This document shows positions 10,965-21,226 of a stretch of DNA of 58,998 bases, one piece after another (position 1 is the stretch's first letter; each line of letters begins with the position of its first letter). The position numbers and the translations under genes were made by a program. This DNA is from Providencia sneebia DSM 19967 (lineage in GTDB: Bacteria; Pseudomonadota; Gammaproteobacteria; Enterobacterales; Enterobacteriaceae): the NCBI RefSeq assembly GCF_000314895.2, contig NZ_CM001773.1:274001-332998 (forward strand), given 5' to 3'. The notes under the pieces were generated by a model. That model was not told where the DNA came from, made no database searches, and worked only from the letters and a program-made list of their open reading frames with translations.

Positions 10965-10979
10965 TGCTCATTAATGGTA

Positions 10980-11036
10980 TAGGCTTGTCACAAAAATGGT
11001 TTAAATTTTTATCTAATCCTTTTTGTGACAGGCCTA
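10980..11036. repeat. Long hairpin downstream of metJ
   Basis: Arms of about 19 bases (beginning TAGGCTTGTCACAAAAA; reverse complement beginning TAGGCCTGTCACAAAAA) differ at one internal position plus a one-base offset, around a loop of about 18 AT-rich bases. It is far longer than a normal terminator stem and lies between metJ and the lipoprotein gene. Confidence 0.6.
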
Positions 11037-11224
11037 TATATCCCTGAATGTTTTCATAACATTCATCAATATTTCGATTCTGAAATTCGGTATTTCAAGC
11101 TAATTTCATCTCACAATACAAAGAATAATCTGATTAATTTCTCTTTCAGAGCTCTCCCAATCTTTATCCCGCATATTTATCTACACTCAATCTCCAACGT
11201 TGATAAAAATAAATAGGCCATGCC

Positions 11225-11974
11225 ATGAAATCACCTATTCAAATGATTACACCAATTTTAGGGATAACATTACTGATTACAGCAGGATGTACATCTTATC
11301 CTCGACATATAGCAGATAATGATCACTCATCGGCAGTAACAGAATCCTCTGCCCCGCAAACATTAGGGACTCAATGGGGAGAAGATATTCAGTCATCAGT
11401 GCAAAGTGTTAGGGCAATACGCCTTAGCCAAACACCTTATGATTCACTGACTATTCATTATCGCGGTGAACTTGTTCCTAGCCATGTCTATACACAAACC
11501 GCAATCCCATTATCACCGCTAATTATCCAAGTGATCAATGAAGAAAAGGGGCAGCCAATGCCGTTGTACAGAGATAAACAAGGTCGCTATATATTGCCAG
11601 CCTTAGATGGGATGCGTTATAGCCTGCGTATTGCAAACAATGATAGAAAAAGAACTTATGAGGCTGTCACCACTGTCGATGGGTTAGATGTACTAAATGG
11701 ACAAGCGGGATCATTCCGCAATAGTGGTTATTTAATCCGCCCGGGTAAGCAAGTAGAAATTGATGGTTTCCGCAAAAGTAGCCAAGAAGTCGCCGCGTTT
11801 CGTTTCACCACACCAGAAAATGCCTATGTCAACCAAAATAGGCAAGGTGATGAACGCAATATTGGCGTCATTGGCATGGCCATATTTGAAGTGAAAGAAG
11901 CGTTACCTGATTGCGATGCAAACCCGTTTCCAGCAGACACAAAATATGCTCCCGCACCTTGTACTAAGCGCTAA
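11225..11974 (+). CDS. Putative lipoprotein of unknown function
   Basis: 249 residues. The N-terminus has a lysine, a hydrophobic core (about residues 8-20) and a lipobox-like ITAGC ending at Cys22, so a lipoprotein is likely; Thr at -3 is acceptable but not the commonest residue. The mature part has no enzyme motif I recognise. Residues about 165-225 contain GYLIRPGKQVEIDGFRKS, VAAFRF and NIGVIGMAIFE, a pattern I have the impression of seeing in conserved uncharacterised secreted proteins of Gammaproteobacteria, but I cannot name the family. It stands alone between metJ and the convergent rpmE and shares a bidirectional terminator with rpmE. The SD is weak (AGG). Confidence 0.8.
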   Translation: MKSPIQMITPILGITLLITAGCTSYPRHIADNDHSSAVTESSAPQTLGTQWGEDIQSSVQSVRAIRLSQTPYDSLTIHYRGELVPSHVYTQTAIPLSPLIIQVINEEKGQPMPLYRDKQGRYILPALDGMRYSLRIANNDRKRTYEAVTTVDGLDVLNGQAGSFRNSGYLIRPGKQVEIDGFRKSSQEVAAFRFTTPENAYVNQNRQGDERNIGVIGMAIFEVKEALPDCDANPFPADTKYAPAPCTKR

Positions 11975-11980
11975 AAAAGC

Positions 11981-12009
11981 AAAAACCTGTTCACTTGAAC
12001 AGGTTTTTT
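11981..12009. terminator. Bidirectional terminator between lipoprotein gene and rpmE
   Basis: AAACCTGTTC / GAACAGGTTT, a perfect 10-bp stem with loop ACTT, flanked by A-run on the left and T-run on the right so that it works on both strands. It lies 6 bases past the lipoprotein stop and about 85 bases past the rpmE stop. Confidence 0.85.
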
Positions 12010-12094
12010 TGTATCAGCCACCGAATTGACTTCAATGCTGATATCCAGCGCATTCCAAAAGAAGTCGATCAAAGACCTCTTTTTACAGGCTTGA

Positions 12095-12310
12095 TTACTT
12101 CTTAGCACCTGGAATGCTGAAACGCTGGTTGAAGCGATCAACACGACCACCAGTAGCAACGTCACGTTGTTTACCAGTATAGAACGGGTGGCAGTTACCA
12201 CAAACGTCCAGGTTCAAAGAGTGACCTGCTGTTGAGTTGATTTTCATAACATTACCGCAAGAACAAGTTGCAGTAATTTCTTCGTATTTTGGGTGAATAC
12301 CTTTTTTCAT
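12095..12310 (-). CDS. rpmE: 50S ribosomal protein L31 (bL31)
   Basis: 71-residue ribosomal protein of the large subunit, part of an inter-subunit bridge. It keeps the zinc-binding cysteines of the C+ form (CSCGN near residues 16-20 and CGNCHPF near 37-43) and the conserved [15 protein letters not shown]. The start was set at 12310 because the sequence [14 protein letters not shown] matches the family start and GAGG lies in front; longer upstream extensions are not conserved. It stands alone, divergent from priA. Confidence 0.97.
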   Translation of the reverse strand: MKKGIHPKYEEITATCSCGNVMKINSTAGHSLNLDVCGNCHPFYTGKQRDVATGGRVDRFNQRFSIPGAKK

Positions 12311-12400
12311 GGGAAAACCTCGATTAAGGCCGTGTCGCCATTCCAGGCCTAACGCTGGACACCACACGTCGTGTTGATTAAAAATATCGTATCGGTAAAA
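12311..12400 (-). promoter_or_regulatory. Candidate rpmE 5' leader (L31 autoregulatory RNA)
   Basis: The transcript upstream of the rpmE start contains GTGTCCAGC, AGGCCTGGAATGGCGAC and CGGCC elements that can form a stem-loop just before the SD GAGG. The rpmE leader of E. coli is known to be structured and autogenously regulated by L31. I see similar sequence character, but the fold was judged by eye only. Confidence 0.45.
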
Positions 12401-12479
12401 ATGCTACCAAAGGCGGCGGATCATACAGAAAATCTATTTATTACGCAATGAATATTGCCCAATTTTTGTGGTACTCTAG

Positions 12480-14726
<2,247 letters not shown>

Positions 14727-14924
14727 TTCATTTTATCATGAGCAAAATAAACAAAAATGGTGAAAATTGATCACCTAGCTGAATTAATTATACTCACCTT
14801 AGGTCAAATATTGAGCCAAAAACGCTTCTCAGGCGAAATAACTATTTTTAATATTTGCGAAGCACATCTAAAAAATGATGCCCATCACATTTTTTATGTA
14901 AACTAGGTAACAGATCTTCTTGTT

Positions 14925-14949
14925 AAACCATTTAGAATGGTTTTTATTA
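14925..14949 (+). terminator. Terminator between priA and cytR
   Basis: AAACCATT / AATGGTTT with a 3-base loop followed by TTATT; about 200 bases after the priA stop and 70 before cytR. It could end priA readthrough or attenuate the cytR leader. Confidence 0.6.
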
Positions 14950-15016
14950 AGACAACGAGTAATGACGTCATTTAAAAAGCAATCGATTAACTAAAAAGTA
15001 ACGTAAGGAAGGCGTT

Positions 15017-16045
15017 GTGGAACATAAAAAACATAATGGTACTGCAACTATGAAAGATGTGGCGAGTGCCGCTGGAGTATCAACAGCCACTGTCTCCAGA
15101 ACCTTAATGAATCCTGAAAAAGTCTCCTTGCAAACTCGTCAAAAAGTGGAACAAGCTGTGATGGATGTTGGTTATTATCCGCATAACCTTGCTCGGAGCT
15201 ACAAACGCAATGAATCAAAAACAATTTTAGCGATCGTCCCTGATATCAGTGATCCTTTCTTTAGTGATGTGATCTGTGGACTTGAGAAAGTGGCCGCACA
15301 AGAAGGCTATTTTGTGCTTATCGGTGACTGTAAACATCAGCAAAAACAAGAGAATGCTTTTATTAATTTGATTATCACAAAACAGATTGATGGCATGGTG
15401 CTACTTGGTTCAAATTTGCCTTTTGATGTTTCTACAGAAGAACAGAAAAATTTACCCCCTATTGTCATGGCTAATGAGTTCTCTCCTGAGCTTAAGTTAC
15501 CTACCGTACATATTGATAACTTAACCGCGGCTTTCAATGCCACACATTATCTACAACAGCTGGGTCATAAGCGCATCGCCTGTATTGCAGGCCCTGAAAA
15601 TATGCCACACAGCCAATACCGCTTAGAAGGCTATAAAAAAGCCATGCTTCGTACAGGAGAAAGATTGCGCGAAGAGTATATTGTGCGCGGTGATTTTTCT
15701 CATGAAAGTGGTGCTGAAGCGCTCAAACAGCTACTTGAACTACCAGAACCGCCAACAGCCATTTTCTGCCATAGTGACATCATGGCAATTGGCGCTATGT
15801 GGCAAGCGAAAAAACAAGGCTTAACATTACCAGATGATTTATCTATTGTTGGCTTTGATAATTTGGAATTAGCGAAATATACGCTTCCAGCGCTAACAAC
15901 GATTAATCATCCTCGTGATGAAATTGGTCGTCATGCTATGTTACTGTTACTTGAAGAGCTGCAAGGTAATAATGTGAACCCAGGTTCACGTCTCCTTGAT
16001 TCTGATTTAATTATCAGAGAAAGTACAAAAGCGCCGAAAAGCTAG
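15017..16045 (+). CDS. cytR: Transcriptional repressor CytR
   Basis: LacI-family regulator which, with CRP, represses nucleoside uptake and catabolism genes and is induced by cytidine. It has 342 residues, like E. coli (341). The N-terminal helix-turn-helix reads TMKDVASAAGVSTATVSRTL, followed by the hinge helix and the periplasmic-binding-protein-like core with FFSDVICGLE, IDNLTAAFNATHYL and IVGFDNLELAKY. The start is GTG, supported by AAGGAAGG a few bases upstream. ftsN follows in the same direction, as in E. coli. Confidence 0.95.
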   Translation: MEHKKHNGTATMKDVASAAGVSTATVSRTLMNPEKVSLQTRQKVEQAVMDVGYYPHNLARSYKRNESKTILAIVPDISDPFFSDVICGLEKVAAQEGYFVLIGDCKHQQKQENAFINLIITKQIDGMVLLGSNLPFDVSTEEQKNLPPIVMANEFSPELKLPTVHIDNLTAAFNATHYLQQLGHKRIACIAGPENMPHSQYRLEGYKKAMLRTGERLREEYIVRGDFSHESGAEALKQLLELPEPPTAIFCHSDIMAIGAMWQAKKQGLTLPDDLSIVGFDNLELAKYTLPALTTINHPRDEIGRHAMLLLLEELQGNNVNPGSRLLDSDLIIRESTKAPKS

Positions 16046-16103
16046 GCAAAGCTATTCAGGTTAAGTAACATGTCATGCAAAATAGACAATGACATAAAAT
16101 CGC

Positions 16104-16145
16104 TCGAGTAATAGGTGAATGGTAATACAATTCAATATTACTCGA
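16104..16145. repeat. Inverted repeat between cytR and ftsN
   Basis: TCGAGTAATA and TATTACTCGA form a perfect 10-bp stem around a 22-base loop. No T-run follows, so it may be a Rho-related or mRNA-stabilising structure rather than an intrinsic terminator. Confidence 0.5.
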
Positions 16146-16231
16146 ATTGTAAGCTTCGTCGATAAATGCGGATAACAAGCAGTTTGAAGTAAGACGGGTG
16201 TAACGACTTTATAACCTAGTGAACTAATAGT

Positions 16232-17056
16232 GTGGCACAGAAAGATTATGTAGCTCGAGGGCGCTCACCTGCCCGCCGAAAAAACAGTAAAGGCAAAAAG
16301 AAAAAAACACAAGGACTACCAATGGCGACATTAATCGTTGCCGTTGCTATTGTTGTTTTGTTTGTTGGTGGCCTCTATTTTATCACCCAAAATAAAAAAG
16401 ATGCACCGCAGGAAACCACTGCACATCCCACAACAAAACCTGAAAATAAGCTGCCCCCAAAACCAGAAGAGCGCTGGCGCTATAAAAAAGAGCTGGAAAG
16501 TCGGGGTGTCGAGATGCCAAGTGTGTCAACGCCGAATAATACAGGCAGCAATATTATTCGCCAAAACGACCTAACACCGGAACAACGTCAACTTCTGGAG
16601 CAAATTGATTCAGACAGGCGCCAACCTGTGACTAATCTACCGGAAATTCCGTATAACGGTCAGCCAGTTCCGCGTTCACAAGTTATCATTAATGAACCCA
16701 CTCAACCTGTGAATCCACCAGTACAGCGCAAGACTGCTGCACCAACTGAGAAAAAAACGGAAATCATCGCTGAAAAACCAGCACAACCCATCACGAAGCC
16801 TGCACAGTCAGAAACTAAGCCTGTGAATAATTTACAGAATATGCTAGTACAATGCGGCTCTTTTAGAACATCTAGCCAAGCGGAATCCGTTCAAGCAACA
16901 CTGGCTTTCTCTGGAATTGAAAGCCGAATTGCAGAAGGTGGCGGCTGGTATCGCATTGTTCTTGGGCCTTATACTAAGCCCACTGCGGAAAAAATGCGCG
17001 ATCGCGCAAATGGTGCTGGTGTATCTGGTTGCATTCTTCGTGCTTCAGGGGGTTGA
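16232..17056 (+). CDS. ftsN: Cell division protein FtsN
   Basis: Late divisome activator, a bitopic inner-membrane protein with a periplasmic SPOR domain that binds denuded peptidoglycan. It has a basic cytoplasmic start (MAQKDYVARGRSPARRK), a transmembrane helix at about residues 31-53, the conserved LPPKPEERWRYKKELESR essential region at about 72-90, a Pro/Gln/Lys-rich linker, and a C-terminal SPOR domain starting at MLVQCGSFRTSSQAESVQ. At 274 residues it is shorter than E. coli FtsN (319), the difference lying in the low-complexity linker. The start is GTG with only a weak SD. Confidence 0.94.
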   Translation: MAQKDYVARGRSPARRKNSKGKKKKTQGLPMATLIVAVAIVVLFVGGLYFITQNKKDAPQETTAHPTTKPENKLPPKPEERWRYKKELESRGVEMPSVSTPNNTGSNIIRQNDLTPEQRQLLEQIDSDRRQPVTNLPEIPYNGQPVPRSQVIINEPTQPVNPPVQRKTAAPTEKKTEIIAEKPAQPITKPAQSETKPVNNLQNMLVQCGSFRTSSQAESVQATLAFSGIESRIAEGGGWYRIVLGPYTKPTAEKMRDRANGAGVSGCILRASGG

Positions 17057-17113
17057 AAATACCCCCCTCATCCCCCATGTACTAATTTACGTACTATTAA
17101 GAGCAATTATTTA

Positions 17114-17137
17114 AGGCACTGATTTTTGTCAGTGCCT
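17114..17137. terminator. Hairpin after ftsN
   Basis: AGGCACTGA / TCAGTGCCT with a 6-base loop, about 60 bases beyond the ftsN stop. The stem is strong but no clear T-run follows, so intrinsic termination is uncertain. Confidence 0.5.
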
Positions 17138-17258
17138 AAGAATAGATAGACTCAGAATGGTTAAATGACAGGTAAATTACACATAAATTTCCATGCAATT
17201 AACCTTCAATGAGTATTATATACCGTATTATTTTCGTCAAAAAATCAGGGGCTAACTC

Positions 17259-17789
17259 ATGACAACAATCGTAAGTGTTCGCCGTAATGGCCAAGTCGTA
17301 ATTGGTGGAGATGGGCAGGCGACGATGGGTAATACCGTCATGAAAGGCAATGTCCGCAAAGTTCGCCGCTTATATAACGATAAAGTTATTGCAGGATTTG
17401 CCGGTGGCACCGCAGACGCGTTCACACTTTTCGAACTATTTGAGCGTAAGCTTGAATTACATCAAGGCCATTTAACTAAGGCCGCTGTTGAACTTGCTAA
17501 AGATTGGCGTACCGACCGTATGCTACGCAAGCTCGAAGCACTACTCGCGGTTGCAGATGAACACACCTCCTTAATCATTACGGGTAATGGTGATGTTGTT
17601 CAACCGGAGAATGATTTAATTGCTATAGGTTCAGGCGGTCCATATGCGCAATCTGCGGCTCGTGCTCTGCTTGAAAATACAGAATTAACTGCTCGTGAAA
17701 TTGCTGAAAAAGCATTATCCATCGCAGGCGATATCTGCATCTATACCAACCACAATGTTAACTTTGAAGAAATTTCTTCGAAATCTTAA
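17259..17789 (+). CDS. hslV: ATP-dependent protease subunit HslV
   Basis: Proteasome-like threonine peptidase of the HslUV (ClpQY) heat-shock protease. The 176 residues start [11 protein letters not shown]; removal of Met exposes the catalytic Thr. [22 protein letters not shown] and [15 protein letters not shown] are nearly identical to E. coli. hslU follows after 11 bases, so the pair is one operon. A sigma-32 promoter is expected, but I could not identify one clearly. Confidence 0.98.
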   Translation: MTTIVSVRRNGQVVIGGDGQATMGNTVMKGNVRKVRRLYNDKVIAGFAGGTADAFTLFELFERKLELHQGHLTKAAVELAKDWRTDRMLRKLEALLAVADEHTSLIITGNGDVVQPENDLIAIGSGGPYAQSAARALLENTELTAREIAEKALSIAGDICIYTNHNVNFEEISSKS

Positions 17790-17800
17790 GGATTGCCAGC

Positions 17801-19135
17801 ATGTCCGAAATGACCCCTCGCGAAATAGTTAGTGAACTCGACAACTACATTATTGGTCAAAATAAAGCTAAGCGCTCCGTCGCAATAGCCCTGCGTAACC
17901 GCTGGCGCCGTATGCAATTAAATGAAACCTTACGCCACGAAGTTACACCAAAAAATATTTTAATGATTGGTCCTACTGGTGTGGGTAAAACCGAAATTGC
18001 TCGCCGCCTCGCTAAATTAGCTAATGCACCGTTTATCAAGGTAGAAGCGACCAAATTCACCGAAGTTGGCTATGTTGGTAAAGAAGTCGACTCGATCATC
18101 CGTGATTTAGCGGATTCAGCTGTCAAAATGGTTCGCCAACAATCCATTGAAAAAAATCGTCATCGCGCAGAAGAACTTGCCGAAGAGCGTATTCTTGATG
18201 TTTTGATCCCACCTGCTAAAAATAGCTGGGGACAAAATGAATCTGTTGATGAACAATCACCCGCTCGTCAATCATTCCGTAAAAAATTGCGTGAAGGCCA
18301 ACTAGACGATAAAGAGATTGAAATTGAAGTTGCAGCAACACCTATGGGCGTTGAAATCATGGCTCCTCCAGGTATGGAAGAGATGACAAACCAGCTGCAA
18401 TCTATGTTCCAAAATCTTGCAGGACAAAAACAAAAAGCACGCAAAATGCCTATCAAAGAAGCCTTTAAGCTTCTGGTAGAAGAAGAAGCGGCTAAACTTG
18501 TTAATCCTGAAGAGCTGAAAGAACAAGCAATCGAAGCTGTTGAGCAACACGGAATTGTCTTTATTGATGAATTCGACAAAATTTGTAAACGTGGTGGTCA
18601 AAGCTCAGGGCCAGATGTTTCCCGTGAAGGCGTTCAACGCGATCTGTTACCACTGATTGAAGGTTGTACTGTTTCCACAAAACACGGCATGGTGAAAACC
18701 GATCATATTCTGTTTATCGCATCAGGTGCTTTCCAAGTTTCTAGTCCATCAGATTTAATTCCTGAATTACAAGGTCGTCTGCCTATTCGTGTTGAACTAC
18801 AAGCACTGACGACAGAAGATTTTGTGCGCATCCTGACTGAACCAAGCGCTTCATTAACTGAACAATATAAAGCACTGATGGCAACTGAAGGTGTTTCTAT
18901 TGAGTTTACTGCTGATGGTATCCGTCGTATTGCTGAGGCAGCTTGGCAAGTGAATGAATCAACTGAAAACATCGGTGCGCGCCGTCTACATACTGTACTA
19001 GAGCGCTTAATGGAAGATATTTCCTATGATGCAAGTGAGCGCAGTGGACAATCTATTGAGATTAATGCTGAATATGTGAAACAGCACTTAGATGCGCTTG
19101 TTGCTGATGAAGATTTAAGCAGATTTATTTTATAA
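17801..19135 (+). CDS. hslU: HslUV protease ATPase subunit HslU
   Basis: AAA+ unfoldase that feeds substrates to HslV. It has 444 residues (E. coli 443) with Walker [14 protein letters not shown] (about residues 57-69), the pore motif GYVGKEV, an inserted I-domain (about 110-245), Walker [10 protein letters not shown], and the C-terminal SRFIL tail that docks into HslV. It is the second gene of hslVU. Confidence 0.98.
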   Translation: MSEMTPREIVSELDNYIIGQNKAKRSVAIALRNRWRRMQLNETLRHEVTPKNILMIGPTGVGKTEIARRLAKLANAPFIKVEATKFTEVGYVGKEVDSIIRDLADSAVKMVRQQSIEKNRHRAEELAEERILDVLIPPAKNSWGQNESVDEQSPARQSFRKKLREGQLDDKEIEIEVAATPMGVEIMAPPGMEEMTNQLQSMFQNLAGQKQKARKMPIKEAFKLLVEEEAAKLVNPEELKEQAIEAVEQHGIVFIDEFDKICKRGGQSSGPDVSREGVQRDLLPLIEGCTVSTKHGMVKTDHILFIASGAFQVSSPSDLIPELQGRLPIRVELQALTTEDFVRILTEPSASLTEQYKALMATEGVSIEFTADGIRRIAEAAWQVNESTENIGARRLHTVLERLMEDISYDASERSGQSIEINAEYVKQHLDALVADEDLSRFIL

Positions 19136-19228
19136 GCTTATTTATTATCAGGTTTTCATGTATCCTTAACCGACGTCACTACTCAATAAGTCTGATTTGC
19201 TTATAGACTTTAGACTCAGAGTATATAA

Positions 19229-19264
19229 AGTACAGCTAATGATGTGTAATTAGCTGTACTTTTG
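19229..19264 (+). terminator. hslVU terminator
   Basis: AGTACAGCTAA / TTAGCTGTACT, a perfect 11-bp stem with a 10-base loop followed by TTTTG, about 95 bases after the hslU stop. Confidence 0.75.
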
Positions 19265-19414
19265 ACTATCAGTTTCAGCCTGACATAACCGCTTTTTGGT
19301 CAATGATAGACATTGCGTAAAGCTATCCGTTTTATCATATAACCATAATAATTAAGCGTTAAAATATGAAAGGCCATAATAATATTGAACATAACAAACC
19401 TGTGAAATTATTGA

Positions 19415-20335
19415 ATGAGCTCATCTACTTCTATTAGCCGTAAGCAGGCTTGGCTAGAAAGTTTACGTCCTAAAACACTACCATTAGGTGTTATTGCAAT
19501 CATAACTGGTTCTGCATTAGCCTATTTAACGGGTAATTTTAAATGGCCTGTTGCATTATTAGCCTTGATTACCGCAGGGTTACTGCAAATCCTATCTAAC
19601 CTCGCAAATGATTATGGCGATGCCATAAAAGGTTCTGACACAGCTGAACGAATTGGCCCTTTACGCGGTATGCAAAAAGGTATCATCACACAAGCTGATA
19701 TGAAAAAAGCGCTAAAAATTAATATTTCTGCGGCCTGTATATCAGGTTTATTATTAGTTATTGTCGCGTGTGAAAAACCTGAAGATGCTATCGGTTTCTT
19801 AGTCTTGGGTCTTGTGGCGATTGTTGCGGCTATCACTTATACCGTAGGCAAAAAACCTTACGGCTACCTCGGGCTGGGTGATATTTCTGTTTTAATTTTC
19901 TTTGGTTGGCTAAGTGTTATTGGCTGTTATTATTTGCAAGCTAATACATTCAATATGATTACGGTATTACCCGCAACTGCATGTGGATTACTTTCTGTTG
20001 CCGTACTCAATATTAATAATATGCGCGATATCGAAAATGATGTTAAAGCAGGAAAAAATACATTAGCGGTACGTTTAGGCCCACAAGGGGCACGAATTTA
20101 TCACGCGATTATCATCATTCTTGCCATTTTATGTTTAGCATTCTTTAATCTTATTTATCTTCATGGTTGGAGTGGCTGGCTATTTTTACTTGCTGTCCCA
20201 ATGCTAATGAACCATATTCGACGCGTTCTTAGTGATCCAACACCTGAAGGTATGCGGCCTATGCTAGAAAACATGGTAAAAGCAGCACTACTCACCAATA
20301 TCCTGTTTTCTATTGGTATCGTCTTGAGTAAATAA
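19415..20335 (+). CDS. menA: 1,4-dihydroxy-2-naphthoate octaprenyltransferase
   Basis: Inner-membrane UbiA-family prenyltransferase that makes demethylmenaquinone from DHNA and the polyprenyl diphosphate. It has 306 residues (E. coli 308) and about 8-9 membrane helices. The first Asp-rich motif is NLANDYGDAIKGSD (about residues 62-75) and the second is NNMRDIENDVKAGKNTLAVRLG (about 200-221). It lies between hslVU and rraA as in E. coli. Confidence 0.96.
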   Translation: MSSSTSISRKQAWLESLRPKTLPLGVIAIITGSALAYLTGNFKWPVALLALITAGLLQILSNLANDYGDAIKGSDTAERIGPLRGMQKGIITQADMKKALKINISAACISGLLLVIVACEKPEDAIGFLVLGLVAIVAAITYTVGKKPYGYLGLGDISVLIFFGWLSVIGCYYLQANTFNMITVLPATACGLLSVAVLNINNMRDIENDVKAGKNTLAVRLGPQGARIYHAIIIILAILCLAFFNLIYLHGWSGWLFLLAVPMLMNHIRRVLSDPTPEGMRPMLENMVKAALLTNILFSIGIVLSK

Positions 20336-20358
20336 GGCAATATTTTTGCTTATTTTTT
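20330..20358 (+). terminator. menA terminator
   Basis: AAATAAGGCAA pairs with TTGCTTATTT leaving one bulged G; it overlaps the menA stop codon and is followed by a run of T. Confidence 0.7.
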
Positions 20359-20591
20359 GACTTAATATCTCTATTTTGGGTAGTGATTTTTGCCAATCGC
20401 TACTCAAAAGGGATATACTCTAGTTTCTTGCAGCAAATAAACTCTGATATCTACCATGATCCAAGTGACAGTTGACTGCCTTGTTATTGCTAGCTAACTT
20501 GAACCTGAATCACAACCTCGTTATGGTGGCTTTGAGGGATAAATTCGCTTGTCGCCTATATGCAACTCGAATTATTTTGGGTACAAATCCT

Positions 20592-21110
20592 ATGAAATAT
20601 GATACTTCCGAACTCTGTGATATCTACCAAGAAAGTGTAAATGTGGTAGAACCTCTTTTCTCTAACTTTGGTGGGCGTACTTCATTTAGTGGTCAAGTGA
20701 TTACCGTCAAATGCTTTGAAGATAATGGCTTGTTGTATGATCTACTAGAAGAAGACGGCCAAGGACGCATCTTACTGGTTGATGGTGGTGGTTCTGTACG
20801 TAAAGCCCTAATTGATGCTGAAGTCGCAAGGCTTGCGGTTGATAATCACTGGGAAGGAATTGTCGTTTATGGTGCAGTACGCCAAGTCGATATATTAATG
20901 GAGTTGGATTTAGGTATTCAAGCTATCGCAGCTATGCCAGCAGGATGCCCAGATGAAGGTATTGGTGAAAGTGATATCCGTGTGAATTTTGGTGGAGTAA
21001 CCTTCTTTTCTGGTGATTATCTTTATGCAGATAACACCGGCATTATTTTATCAGAAGAGCCACTTACTGGGCCAAATAATGATGAATTTGATGTTATTGA
21101 AGATATCTAA
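20592..21110 (+). CDS. rraA: Ribonuclease E activity regulator RraA
   Basis: Trimeric protein that binds RNase E and inhibits mRNA decay; it resembles aldolase/methyltransferase folds but lacks that activity. The start [14 protein letters not shown] at 20592 is identical to the family start, giving 172 residues (E. coli 161). [27 protein letters not shown] and [22 protein letters not shown] are conserved. The C-terminus is extended by about 10 acidic residues ([11 protein letters not shown]). It follows menA as in E. coli; the NEL effector comes next on the opposite strand. Confidence 0.96.
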   Translation: MKYDTSELCDIYQESVNVVEPLFSNFGGRTSFSGQVITVKCFEDNGLLYDLLEEDGQGRILLVDGGGSVRKALIDAEVARLAVDNHWEGIVVYGAVRQVDILMELDLGIQAIAAMPAGCPDEGIGESDIRVNFGGVTFFSGDYLYADNTGIILSEEPLTGPNNDEFDVIEDI

Positions 21111-21226
21111 TCTCTAAAAATAATTTTATATGATAACCACCTTAATAGCAGCTGGTTGACTTTAGCGCTATAACAATAATCAATGAATAAGGGCGGAATA
21201 ACTCTGCCCTTATTTTGATGCATTAC

